From: Varanus komodoensis
Lineage: Eukaryota; Chordata; Lepidosauria; Squamata; Varanidae
Assembly (NCBI RefSeq): GCF_004798865.1
Contig: NW_025335409.1
Coordinates: 17,633,082-17,697,081, forward strand
Direction of reading: 5' to 3'
DNA length: 64,000 bases
Within the stretch, counting starts at the first letter, position 1. Each line of letters begins with the position of its first letter. Under the pieces are notes generated by a model. It had not been told where the DNA came from, ran no database searches, and saw only the letters and a list, made by a program, of their open reading frames with translations. A program made the translations under genes and the position numbers. Below, in pieces: positions 37,332 to 48,752 of the stretch.

Positions 37332-37394
37332 ATTGTTTGGCCTGTATCTCATACCCGCAGGGATGAATGCAAGTGGGCTGGAAAAGATATTCTG
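37332..37394 (+). CDS. SEMA3A: Semaphorin-3A 63-bp exon (human residues 91-111)
   Basis: This short exon encodes exactly 21 residues, IVWPVSHTRRDECKWAGKDIL, in phase 0 at both ends, and differs from human SEMA3A only at Y97H. It contains the cysteine equivalent to human C103, which pairs with C114 in the next exon, so the disulfide spans the 23-kb intron. The acceptor is tacatctttag and the donor CTG|gtaagt is a perfect consensus. Its neighbours are the preceding exon 4,954 bp upstream and the next 22,954 bp downstream. Because both ends are in phase 0, skipping it would keep the reading frame but remove one cysteine of the pair. The small size and phases fit class-3 semaphorin genes as I know them. 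Confidence 0.95.
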
Positions 37395-39323
37395 GTAAGT
37401 ACAAATCTTTATATATTCTTTTCTCCCCTCCTTTGTAAAGCTAGTCAATATTTCATGAAGACTCATCTTTTTAAATTTTAAAGCTTTGGGCTTTTTCTCA
37501 ACCTTTTTCTTACAAATTACTCTGTTATGATAGATATGAACCTAAGTAGATTTTTCTTTCTCTTCATGTAAACCTGTAAGGTTAGGTTTACATGTAATGG
37601 AAGGGTTATATAATTGTCCCTGTACTTGGGGACTCTTAAAAGTTTGACCTCATTTCTATAATGACTGAAGCCCTCAATTTGCAGTGAACACCAAATAGAC
37701 AGACCATTGTGAATGCAATAAGCCTCATTAATGTCCAGGCCTCAGGGGCCTTCCCTGACAGGAACACATTGATGGTTAAGTGACGTTAATTTCTCCCCTT
37801 CTATTGTGGTTTTTCCAGGCGTTGGGGTGGGGAGTGGGGCGGGGGGGGGGGGGGAGAATGAACCAAAGAAAGAAATCAGTTATTTTTTGCCATCACTCCT
37901 TCCCTCCTGCAGCTCTTCATCTCTTCCATGTGATATATTGGAAAGAAACCTGACTGAACATAGCAATAGTCTTGAGAGGAAGGAGAGGAAAAAAGATGTG
38001 GGATGCTTACTAACCTATATACTCGTAGGCCACTTAAACACATTTCCCATACAGACTGAAGGGAAATTGCTGTGTGTGCAACAGTAAAAGGAGGAATGGA
38101 ACATACCTCCCAATGTATATATCAGTGGCTCAATATTCAGAGATGGCTCACTGAAATATTCATAATGGCAGTAGCTGGGGGTCTGTATCCTAATACTGTC
38201 TTGGGTCATAATTGAAAATGGGCTCACTAACTTAGCTTAGTCCACAGTGAATAGTTGGCTCACCCCAAGTGCGTGTGTGTGCAAGCACTTGTGTGTGAGT
38301 GCACACATGCATATGTGCTTGCTTAAAATCAGAAACAAAAACACAAAGAAAGAGATGAAAATATGCCAGAGTGAAGGGAAGAGAACAGAGTTGTCCCATA
38401 CAAGGCAGCCCTATCACTAGTAATGCATCTGGTCTTTATAATATATGGTCACTGTTTGTGCATATATATGTTAATATATGTTCTGCACATTACAACAGTT
38501 GCAATTCCCATAACCACCCAGAACAGCTGAGGTGATGCTTTGTATCATGCCAGCTAATCTTTGAACTCCTCTTCCAACAAAGGGTTTTTTCTCTTCACAG
38601 AAAAAGTACAATACAATGTTGCATTTTCAAGATCCTTCAGTAAAGTGTGAGCACTCATCTTGCATTTATTCCTTACTGCTGAAAAGGGATAAAATGTAGA
38701 TAGATGTTCAAGAATAACTCAGCAGACGTTTATTAAGAAGAGAACAGAGTACACAGAATATGCCATCTAATATTCATACCAGGATATTTTTATCATGGCA
38801 GCCTATTTCACATTTGTGATTGCCTAGAACTTCAAGTTCTTGAGGTCTCTTTTTTTTTAAAATAGCAACATTTATTTGATACTACCTGATTCTTAATCAC
38901 AAGGAACAACCAATGCCATACTGAAACCTCAATTTCCCAGCAATAGGCCAGGTGCAACAGCTGCATTGCTTATATGAAATGTATATTAACTGTATGTAGC
39001 TTATATGAACCCCACTGGTAACCTCAAACATGACCTGAGACTAAAGGTTTCTTTTGTAACTCTATTGGATAGTATGCTGTATTTTCACTCTGCTGGAATC
39101 CAAATTATTCCTTCTATGTTGATGTCAGTCATATAGTACCATGAAACTGATATAGTCAGGGGTCTTGACGGAGTTGTGCCACAAATTGATAAATAAAGGG
39201 AGCCCAACATCTCAGCTTTCATTCTCCATGGAGAGGGAGGAGACAGGAAGAAAGAAAAAGGAAAACCTGAAAATGTGCAGATAATTTTGGATAGAAGTCC
39301 AGGAAGCAGAGGTAATTGAAAGA
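37395..39323 (+). other. SEMA3A large intron, proximal part
   Basis: Contains the G-tract cluster at 37824-37854 (four runs of at least four G) and interrupted GT/CA stretches near 38268-38320. No gene or transposon boundary was recognised. Confidence 0.55.
37824..37854 (+). promoter_or_regulatory. Candidate G-quadruplex motif in intron
   Basis: Runs of G occur at 37824-37827, 37829-37832, 37836-37839 and 37841-37854 with loops of 1, 3 and 1 bases, meeting the usual pattern for a stable intramolecular quadruplex. The motif is on the coding strand, so it would also be in the pre-mRNA, 430 bp after the gtaagt donor of the 63-bp exon. A regulatory role is inference only; homopolymer G runs are also prone to sequencing error. 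Confidence 0.5.
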
Positions 39324-39505
39324 GATGGGTCATAGCTTAGCAGCAGGTCACTTGCTTTTCATGCAGAAGGTACCAGGTCCAAGCCCTTCATTTCCAGGTA
39401 GGACAAAGAAATTGTCTTGCACTCCTGCCAATCAGTATGGACAGCACTGGGTTAGGTGGATACCTGGCCTGGTTCAGTATAGATGCCTCAGTCAATATTC
39501 CTGTG
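39324..39505 (+). repeat. tRNA-Ala-like SINE with CR1-type 3' region
   Basis: The head gggtcatagcttagcagcag, then ttgcttttcatgcagaaggt and accaggtccaagcccttcat parallels the alanine-tRNA-derived SINE common in reptiles (A box around 39331, B-box region around 39370). The 3' part, tggacagcactgggttaggt then ctggcctggttcagtataga, resembles a CR1 LINE tail. A second, partial copy lies at about 62130-62225. The promoter boxes are too decayed for a tRNA. Confidence 0.65.
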
Positions 39506-41789
39506 TTTCTTTGAAATCTATCTGGGGCATCTCATGATTAACAGCTGTGCTTTAACTCTCCCATCTGGAACTTCTTTAGCCCTTGTGTGCACCTCAGGAC
39601 TTGTACATGTGCATGTGCAACACTCTACAGGCCTAGTCTGCCCATGCAGGAAGTGGTTGAACCCTCTGCCACACCGGTCCCTATCCTTTTATTTTCCAAG
39701 TCTTTGCATATATAATTATACTTCCCAAATGAACCTTTTCCAACTAGAATCACTTATATGCATATTTCTCTTGAATGATTTAAGATGCAGAATTTGCCCT
39801 GTGTGAATGCATTAGTAGTAAATTGCCAAGTTCCAAATGTCCTCATAGGAATACAGTATGGAAATAGAATTCTGATATGAATTGGAATTCTAACTCCAAC
39901 TAGAATGCTTCACCATTTCATACTGTATGGATCATGTATTAGTAGCATGTTGTAATGATTGTGTAAATTATACCTGAACATTTTTAGAAAGCTCTTTGTA
40001 TCAGTGCTTCAAAGTGTTTTGTTCTTTTTTAGAGAATAAAAAGGGCTAGGGCTAGGGCTAGGGGAGATGACAGCCTGGCTCACCAATACATGCACTTCAA
40101 TGGGTTTTCCTACCCTTGGCAACTGCTTAATGAATAAATGGATTAACTTCACTGAAATGAGGTGAGGTAAAATGCTAAATGTTCTCTCTGCTGTATGAGT
40201 TTTGGTTTAGATCTAGTCATACTTTTGATGCCGAACATATGCAGAAGACAGAATGTTCTGAGCAAGCACCAGGACAAGGAAATAAGTCTGCTCCTAATCA
40301 AACACCTGAGTAGTGGTGCCCACTGGTTCAATTGCATGCAGAGGGCTTTTTCAGTATTGGGAGGGATGAGGCAAGTCCCCTCAGTCTTCTATGCTCCTTG
40401 CTGAGGAGTGCCAGCAAGTTGCTAGCTCCTAACAGGATATCTTATCTTATGCCACCACCTAGGAACTATAGCAAAGGGATGTCTCACATTTACACATGAA
40501 CCAGTCTGGCTTCACATAGCATGTAGCAGTGCCCTGCAACACAGAAGGTTTTGGAAAGTTTTAAAATCTAAATACACATCAAAAGCAGGACCTTTTTGAA
40601 TGTTATCTCCCCAAGAAGAGTTGGGGACAGGTCACAGGCCTTTGTGGGATGGAGAAAACTCAGAGACTGGTCTTTTATTTCAATAATGATGGAATTTCTT
40701 GGTTCAGTTTTTTGTAGGGGCAAGTGCCTCCCCCCATCTTATCCCAAGAACTCAAGTAGGCTTAGACAGGAGCAGCTTGTTTTTTCCACTATCTTGGCCA
40801 TAGGCTGCTTCCAGTTTTGTAGGTAAGACCAGCCCCTTGAGCTTCAGAACAAATCTGATACCAGCATGGTGGTTCAAGACTGAGGGCGAACACTCTCTAA
40901 AGCTCCTGCTGGAGAATTGTGTACTTTGTGCTCTAGCTGTGTCTGGGAACATGTTTCAAGGGCAGCCCAAACACAACATCTTCTATCAGTCTATGCTACT
41001 GTTTATAGTGCTGTTTAAGGGAATTCACTCAAGTCGACCCACTTATAATGAATGAATATGGAGCAGGTGTTGGAGTGCCATCCAGGTCCCCCAGCACCCA
41101 CCACAGGAACACTTCTCTGTCGTCTCTGAGTTTGGCCAGCACAAGGAAGGACTCGGCATGTCTACATGGGGAGGACCTCCATGTGAGATGTGCCTCTAAG
41201 ATGGGCCACAGCTCTCCTTGCAAGAGGAAGAATTTAGTAGATGAGGACACACCATGCTCCCAGCATGGAGAGTGTGGAAGGCATCTGACTGTGGCTACCT
41301 CCACCACCTCCTGTGTGTGTTGTTTCTGTGCATGGCATATGGGACTGGGGATGCCCTGTGGACCTCCCTATAGTATGCTACACGATATAGGTCTAAATTT
41401 AGAACAGCAACAGAATGGCCATGAAATATTCTTTGATAATTAGTGATATTATACTTTACATAGATTAATTCAAGTATTAAGAGAATTTATGTTAATGCTT
41501 GGATTTTGAATGGGAGATATGATTAGGGGTCAGGAATAAAAGATGCATTTTCCTATTCATGGATTATTTTTCTATTTATGGGGATATTTGTAAGGATTTG
41601 TTTCTCAAGAGAGCCCAGCATTTTGTCAAATGAAATCAATTTTAAAAAGAGAAGGATGAAATTGTGCTTAAAATCCCACCAGCGGCACTTTGTGTTTTAG
41701 AAATAATTTGGCATGCAAAAGGAAGGATCAGCTCATTTCAGTTGAACATCAGGGAAAAAAAACTACTAATGGTTAGAAGAGTCAAATAG
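39506..41789 (+). other. SEMA3A large intron, no gene recognised
   Basis: Contains the (GGGCTA) motif at 40043-40064. The G+C-rich part near 41048-41443 carries a 131-codon plus-strand frame without recognisable domains, which I regard as chance. Confidence 0.45.
40043..40064 (+). repeat. Telomere-variant-like (GGGCTA)3GGGG motif
   Basis: Three perfect GGGCTA units plus GGGG give four G-tracts with identical CTA loops. This is the topology of a telomeric repeat with one T changed to C. The same CTAGGG variant is known from human proximal telomeres and folds into a quadruplex with extra G-C pairing. Here it lies isolated in an intron, so it is either a chance short tandem repeat or a remnant of an interstitial telomeric insertion. 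Confidence 0.6.
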
Positions 41790-41948
41790 GAGAACCATCC
41801 TCCTAGGGTGATTATATGTTCTCCATCACTGGAGGTATTTGAGCAAAGCCTGGATAGCCATCTGTCACAGACACTTTAAACTGGATTCCCACACTGAGTA
41901 GGATATTGGACTTGGTGGCTTAACTGACTCTATGACACTATGATCTAA
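41790..41948 (+). mobile_element. CR1 LINE 3' tail
   Basis: Landmarks are ccatcactggaggtatttga, gcaaagcctggatagccatc, gatattggacttggtggctt and the ending ctctatgacactatgatct. They correspond to the CR1 end that holds the last ORF2 residues, the conserved ggac..gatggcct block and the octamer tail. Confidence 0.78.
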
Positions 41949-42419
41949 TAAGGTTTTTGAATGTCTCAAACATCAGCTATACTTCTGCATCCTCATTTAG
42001 TTTGTTAAGTGCTGATGACCTGCTTTTTTAAATCTTCCTTTTTTGGCTATATATTGTATGGAGAAATTGTGGTTCTAAATTTTTCTGGTTTGACTCCTCA
42101 ACTTCTTTTTTCATTCTCCCTCCTGCAACTCCCACTGGTTGTTCCCAGTGTAGGTAGAGGTATTTCTCTTTGTCTTCACATGAAAATTCCATTATTATTT
42201 ACCATGGCTAATGACCATAGATTTACTCTGCTTGGATTCTTTTCTCTCTTTTTTAACCCAAGAGATACCACATATCGATATCATCATCATCATAAATTGT
42301 CTGACAAGCCAGAATCATTAACTGATATTCATTCTCACCCCACATATTGTTGCATTCATATTCCTTATTCTTCAAAGAAAGCTCAGTATTGGACAGATAT
42401 TCTTCTCCAAAAGCAAGAG

Positions 42420-42860
42420 ATCCTATGAAGAGTTGTGCTAGATCAGACCGATGCCTGTCTAGCCCAGCACAGTTCCTCAAGGTAGTCCAGCAAATGTTCA
42501 TGAAAAACCTACAAGCAGGACCAGAGGTAGTCACCTCTTATAGTAGTTGTCCAGCAACTGATTCTGATAGAACAAGCTGCCTCCAACCCCAGAAGTCACA
42601 TATATCTAAAAGGATCAGCAGCCCTTCATAGCCTTATCTTCCATGAATATGTTTAATAGAACCCCCCCCCTTTAAATCTATCTAGGGGTTTAGCCATCAC
42701 CACACCACAAGGGACAGAATTCCATAAAATAGACCATGCTGTTTGAGAAAGTGCTTCCTTTTGTCTGCCTTGAAATTCCCATCAAGCTGTGTCATGTGAC
42801 CCCATGCTCTACTATCATGAAAAAGGTTGAGAAGCATCTCCTTACCACTGTGGTGCTTAT
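42420..42860 (-). mobile_element. CR1-related LINE 3' fragment, antisense
   Basis: The order gctagatcagaccgatgcct, gcaactgattctgatagaac, tagccttatcttccatgaat, gacagaattccataaaatag and gagaaagtgcttccttttgt matches a common reptile repeat. In reverse complement it contains the CR1 C-terminal coding area (an R-G-D-M-I-E-V-Y-type motif lies at the homologous place in better copies). This one is much decayed, so the assignment to CR1 is moderate. Confidence 0.5.
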
Positions 42861-44719
42861 TGTATCTAGGATTTATACTTTGCTTAAGTTTGTTTTCACC
42901 AAATGGCTGGTAATTCCATTATCTCAGAACCATCCTTCAGAGGATGAAAATATCACTAAAGCAAGGCCCACAAAGAAGGTAGTGATGGGAAGGTGGGTTT
43001 TTCATTTAGGTGGCCCAGTATGTTGTAGCCAGACTGTGGACCAGGGCCCAAGAAATATGCAAATCACTTATTACTGCATCTTTGTGGTTAAAAGGAATTG
43101 TGGTTATCAGTTTATTCCCAGAAACAGTTCAAAGGCAAAACGATCTGAAACACCATGTTCTCTCATATGAGATGGCCTGAGTTTTAAGGTCTTTGAGGGA
43201 GACCCCTAAGGGGTATGTTTGGTGTGGATGCAAGAGTATTCCCCGACACAGGAATTCTCTACCATGTGAAGTTAGCTTGGCTTCCTTTTTTATCATCTTT
43301 CTGCAATCAGGCAAATACATTTTTGGATGTAAGCTGGGCTTGGTGCTTTTTATGTTATTGTTGCATCATTTTTGTGCAACTTTTTTGTAAAGTTTCTGTT
43401 TAATCCTGGTTTGATTATTATTAACCAACTTGTTTGGTCTTGATTTGTTGACCTTTTGAATCTTTAAAATTAGTCTTGCTGAAGGAAAAAGAGCATTGTG
43501 GATTTCTGAGAACTTTCTTTTCCAAATAGGGAGATGTGACCAGAAAGGGGGGTAAATTGATCCTTCCTATCTCCTTTCTGGCAGAACAATTTAGTCTCTG
43601 TTGTAGTGAAACCCACCTATTGCTTCCTGTCTCACTTAGTCCCTTCCTGATTTAACTGATTTCCTAAGCGCTAGACCCTGTTAGGGTGTCACCAGCATGT
43701 TAGAAAAGCAACTTGGCAAGTCCTTTTTCCACAAATGATACTTTGTGCCAAATTTTAATTGAAGGGAAATTTTAGACTTCCTTCAGTGAGAGTGTTTCAT
43801 CTTAATATTTCCTCTGGGAAGGTAAGAAAAGGCAAAATCAAAGGAGCTTCAAAAATGTGACTCCATACAGTGGGACACATGCAGTTTGATAGCCTGAGCT
43901 TCTGCAGTGTGTTTGTTGACAACATATAGACATTGCTAAGCAACTGCATCTTATAGATCCTGCAGTCTGTCTCTTCTTTTCAACACTTGCTGCGCATACG
44001 TTCCCTCTCTAGTTCTGACTGAGAACTTTGAAGTATGTTTATCACAAATGACTGCAGCTGCAAATCTTTACAGGATATGCAGGAACTGAACTGGGACTAA
44101 GCAGATTAGCTGATTGATATGAAGCCTAAGTGGTTTGTAAGCATCTCACAAGAGGGCAGATGTTTCTCCATATGGTCTACCTTATTAGCAAGCAAAATAC
44201 CACCTTTACTATTGGTATGTGATTTATTATCCTGTGCTGGCATTATATAAGCAGGATTTGTGTCAGAGCATAGGACAAGAGAGGGATCAGCTAAAGGTAA
44301 ATCGTATCATGCATTGCACTCAGCTCTTCTTACAGACCTAACTACTGGGGTACTGAGAAACTACTGGGGTATATGCTATCATTGCAGTGTTTAAGGGTGG
44401 GATCCTAGGGAAGTTTAGACAGTAAAGGCCTATAATTCCTGGCTGACAATATGTTGAGAGTTTTAGGCCTTCGTTTTGCTTAAAATGTCATAGGATTGCA
44501 CCCTAAATGTTGCATTCCAGCCCACTAACAAAATGCCTGTCATGGCAGGAAAGAGAAGAGCTAGTGTATGCTAGGGCTTGCTCCATGTGGGGGAGAGATA
44601 TCTAGGTGAGCCTTATGCACAGACTGGGGTCTGTTTCCCTTAGAAGAAGCTGGGCAGTGCAATTCAGAGTCAGGGCAAGCTGATCCAAAATACAGCACCT
44701 TGATTTTTTTCCAATTTTC
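42861..44719 (+). other. SEMA3A large intron, no gene recognised
   Basis: AT-rich, with no convincing repeat boundary. A fragment tcataggattgca at 44490 resembles one end of the CAATCCTAT palindromic family. Confidence 0.4.
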
Positions 44720-44862
44720 TTTAATACTTTCAAGGCACAATTCTTTCCCCACCAGCGCATGCTTTGTGTTATCCTCCCAACAACTCTGTAAAGTAGGTTG
44801 CACTGAGAGAGAATGACTGGTCTGAGGTTACCCAGTGAACTTCACAGCTAGTGGACTTTGTA
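44720..44862 (-). repeat. L2-tailed tRNA SINE fragment
   Basis: The stretch cctcccaacaactctgtaaa, then gtaggttgcactgagagaga and ggttacccagtgaacttcac is the reverse complement of the SINE body seen in plus orientation at 46.0, 47.1 and 50.9 kb. Confidence 0.6.
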
Positions 44863-45067
44863 ATAATCGTGGGCCTAATCCATGATCCTAAGAGCCAAAG
44901 TATGAATGGCATCATGACCTGATGGAGCGCCTCCCAATTATGGGGAGATCTCAGTGAGGCCTGCCTGGCTCCAACACTGTTAAATGTTCATTGTCAGGTT
45001 AACACCTTCCTCTTCTCTCAAAGATAAAGTTTTTAATCAAGCTGTGGACATTGCTGTCAACTGTTTA

Positions 45068-45070
<3 letters not shown>

Positions 45071-45118
<48 letters not shown>

Positions 45119-45119
45119 C
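45071..45119 (+). repeat. (CAA)n microsatellite
   Basis: A perfect CAA repeat of 16 units. It may be the tail of a LINE or SINE but no adjacent element body was recognised. It falls in an open frame only by chance. Confidence 0.95.
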
Positions 45120-45349
45120 GATATGCATGTGAATGCATGCTGCCTGTTTGTGTAAAAATGGATTTTTAAAAAATTGGGTTTCAAGAGTATCTATCTTTGT
45201 ACACTGCCCAGAGAGTATAGGAATATAATAAATGAAATGAAGAGCTATGTCTAGGTTTCTCTCCACCTGCCTTGCTTTATTTAACTATAAACTATAAATG
45301 CAGGTGCTCCCTGTTTCCATCAGAATGGTAGTGTTCACCAACAGTATAA

Positions 45350-45508
45350 CAATTTATACTGTTAATTTATATTATTTTAAGGAACTTTATTTATGGATGT
45401 GAGCTGCCCCGAGGCTTCGGCGAATGGGGCGGCATAGAAGTCTCCTACATAAATAAATAAATACATACATACATACATACATACATACATACATACATAC
45501 ATACATAC
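45350..45508 (+). repeat. L2 3' tail followed by (ATAC)n microsatellite
   Basis: The piece aaggaactttatttatggat, gtgagctgccccgaggcttc and ggcgaatggggcggcataga is an L2 3' end nearly identical to the end of the nested L2 (bases about 655-690 reversed). Its ataaataaataa tail has mutated into 12 units of ATAC (45461-45508), an example of a microsatellite born from a retrotransposon tail. Confidence 0.75.
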
Positions 45509-45992
45509 TCCCAGGCCCCTTGCATAGCTATGAAAGGAAATAACAGTCCCATAAGCATACCTCAGGGGAGATTTTCACTAGAGGTTGCAATTGGAAGGGA
45601 ATGGTTAATCCGTGGTCCTTGCATGCAGCAGGCCCTTTGACAATCACCCTCCCCACTCCTATAGTTAAATAAAGGGCAATGAACAGATGTACTTCTTTAT
45701 GCTGCAGGAATCATCACATGCAGTCTGATCTCTGAGTCCACTGTGTGAGTTAAGCAGGTGCATAAATCTCACAGTGCAATCCTGTGACAGGGAGGCACCA
45801 TCTGCACAACCACAGGGATTTTTGGATTCCGGCGACGAAGTTGGAAATTTGCTTTGAACTCAGAGCTGGGAACAGATGCTCAGACCCCCCTTACACTTGC
45901 AGCTGCTGCAGAATGCAACTTGCTGGCTACCACTTCAGGGTTGGTGGGACATTCTGGGTGGTGAGGAGGAGAGGAGACGGGAACCTCTGAGA

Positions 45993-46218
45993 GAGCCAGT
46001 GTAGTGTTGTGGTTGAAAGGACAGGAGTGGCAATCTGGGAGCTCCAGGTTCTAGTCCCCGCTCACCCATGGACTGGGTGACTCCTTTGGGCCGGTCAAGG
46101 ACTCTCATCCCAATCCACCATGCAGGGTTGTTGTTGTGAGGATAAGATTTAATGAAGTAGGAAGAGAGATTATGTTACCCATCTTGAACGAAAAAGGCAG
46201 GCAAAAATATAAATACTA
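45993..46218 (+). repeat. L2-tailed tRNA-derived (MIR-like) SINE
   Basis: It contains gagccagtgtagtgttgtgg (tRNA-like A-box area), ccaggttctagtccccgctc (B-box area), tgggtgactcctttgggccg, then gttgttgttgtgaggataag and gttacccatcttgaacgaaa with an A-rich tail. The order is complete from head to tail. Confidence 0.72.
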
Positions 46219-47130
46219 TGAATCCTGGTTGACATTTTAACCTTCCTCCCTACGACTTCAAACCACTGCACTTGGATGCATTGTAGAGCAAGAGGACTGC
46301 ATAAGCCACCCTCTCCTCCATGCTCCTTCCACCCACCATAATCCTCAAAGTCTGGAGAGTTACAGGCATCCTCAAAGGGAAATTGTTTGGACATAAACAT
46401 GCTTAATTTGGGGTGCACCACAGGCTAAGATGTTGCATCCAGTCCTACACACACTAGAGTGGAGAGTGAATTGAAATATGGGGTTTTGAGATTGAGCTGT
46501 GCAGAAATAGTTTCTGGCTGCAGATTTGCTGATGGTCAGGCAAGCTGAAGTCTGCATTGGATTGGACTGTTTGTGAAAATGTCCCTTTGGCATAAGCCTT
46601 TTGATATTGTATTTTCAAACTACTACTGTATTTTGCACCATCTTGCCTCAGTCCATTTAACTCTCTCTGTTTAACAGAATATATTTAACACTGGTTGCAG
46701 ATAGTGTGCACAGAGACAAATTTCATATCTTCCCATGAACTCTGTTGTATCAAGACATCAGAAAGATAAATTGAGTCAGTCCGGTCAGTGAACACTTAAT
46801 CAGAGAGATAGCGAGACTCACAATGGGATGTGTTGGGCTACCAAAAATACCTTATCAGCATCCACACCCCATCAGCAGCCTCATGCTGAAAATTCCCAGG
46901 AGAGCTTCCAAGACAAGAAGGAAATCTAATTTTGTGGTTACCACTTATGTTATTTCCCTTTTTACAATATCCATCACGCCTCAGAGAGATACCATTCCTG
47001 AGAAGGGTTGAAAGTTCCAAGTTGCCTGCATCAGAATGCTGGGTGGCTGACCTTTGTTTTGTTTGAGATTCTGGGTATCTTTCCAAACCTTGAAGACCAA
47101 ACCAGAAAGGATTTAATATATAAACATTCC

Positions 47131-47347
47131 AATGGTTACAAGTGTTGGACTGGGATCAGGGAGATCTGGGTCTAGTTCCCACTCAGCCACAAAGCTAATG
47201 GGGTGACTTTCAACCAGTCACTGTCTCTCAGCCCAACCCACCTCAGAGGGCTGTTGTGAAGATTAGATTGAGAGGAGGAGAAGAATTATGTAAGCCACCT
47301 TGAGCTCCCTGAAGTAAAACAGGTGGGATATCAACAACAGCAACATT
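47131..47347 (+). repeat. L2-tailed tRNA-derived (MIR-like) SINE
   Basis: The head ggttacaagtgttggactgg, the B-box area tctgggtctagttcccactc, then gctaatggggtgactttcaa, ggctgttgtgaagattagat and taagccaccttgagctccct end in an atatcaacaacag tail. It is one of the better preserved copies of the family. Confidence 0.75.
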
Positions 47348-48752
47348 AAAAGAAATATAGTGAAACACTGTGATATACTGTGATGAAGTAGACATACAGA
47401 AAATCTATTTATTGATGAAATCCAAATATTGTCCTTCACCTTAGGAGCTCCAGCCGATTAGTCCCCTTCCAATTATGCCCTTATCTGGATGCAAAACCAG
47501 CCTTACAAGTACTGGGGGTGGATCACATGACAGGATGCTGTTCATTAACAGCAGCAGCAACAAAATCCTTGCACGGAGAGAACTTCATGCTTCATTCATC
47601 TATCCATTAATTTATATTCCTGTACCACCTGACATCCAAAGCTTTCCATCAGGGAACAGGCTTTGTATATGGAGATAGTTCTCTTCTGCAGAAAAAGATC
47701 CATACTCCTAGTCCCCCACTCTCTGGCGAAGTCCAACACACAAATCATGTGAGGCGCCAAAGCATGTACAACAGCCCTTGGATGTGAAGGTGCCTGTTAG
47801 GATGGCACTGAATCCATGACATTCTATTAGGTATTTCTGCTCTAGTTTTCTTCATCCTGGTGCCCCACAGCTGCTTTGGTCTGCACCTCCTTTTAGTCCC
47901 AGTCAGCATCGCCAATGGTCAGGCATGCTGCAAGTTGTAGTCCAAAGCATCTAGAACACAACAATTTGGGAGATGCTGTCCTACACCTTCAGGAAAACAA
48001 ATCCTGATTTTTAAGTAGCAAAACTGCAAGTATGCTTCTGATAATGGCTATGCTAATAAAACAACACTCATTTTGCCATATACAGCTGGGTGGGCAGAGT
48101 TTTTCTTCATAGGAATGCACCATTACTTTGTTGACAGCTAATGTGTAAGGTCCAAGTTTATGTATTAAAATGTTTTGAATGAAATGAAAATACCTACATT
48201 TTATTTTTCTTTCACATGAAGAGCAGATGTTTTGACAGATGGATGATCTTTATTTTTGGAATGGTCCAAGAAAAAGTTTATGTAATATGACGTAATCATT
48301 GTTGCATATCTCTTGTGTTTTAAATCCTTTTGTGTTCGACTCTTATGCTTTTCCTTCATAAGTTTTTCTATTGTTTGTTCAGGCTATCTCTCTGTACATA
48401 ATCTCTTCCCTCTGGATGATACATAAATTTTGACAGCCACTTAATAATAAACATAAAGGTTACCTTATTGGGAAAGGCATATTGGCTTCCATGTGGTGGT
48501 TAACATACCATTCTTTAGATGGGCAGATATGGCAAATCTATTCCCATAGACTTTCTCCTCCCGCCCCCCCACAAGGTCCATTCCAGGTTGGTTCCATGAA
48601 GATTTTTCCTTATTTCCTGAAAATAATTTCTATATATTTTGGGTGCATTCATAGACCTATGCCTCCATTGAATAAAGTACATTTGTGCTCATTTTAAAAA
48701 ATGTATGCAGGGTATTTTGCACATTTTTTCAGATATGCCCATTTTGTCAAAC
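47348..48752 (+). other. SEMA3A large intron with fold-back copy, no gene recognised
   Basis: At 47860-47980 is another TTGTAGTCC fold-back copy: tgccccacagctgctttggt, then agtcccagtcagcatcgcca and gcaagttgtagtccaaagca. At 47595-47655 the phrase ttaatttatattcctgtacc resembles an antisense L2 end. No coding signal was found. Confidence 0.45.

Noticed and set aside
41048-41443. 131-codon plus-strand open frame
   Set aside because: Cys/Ser/His-rich but with no recognisable motif or family, and frames are open on the opposite strand as well.
44984-45169. Frame with a polyglutamine run
   Set aside because: The Gln run is the translation of the (CAA)n microsatellite; nothing around it looks coding.
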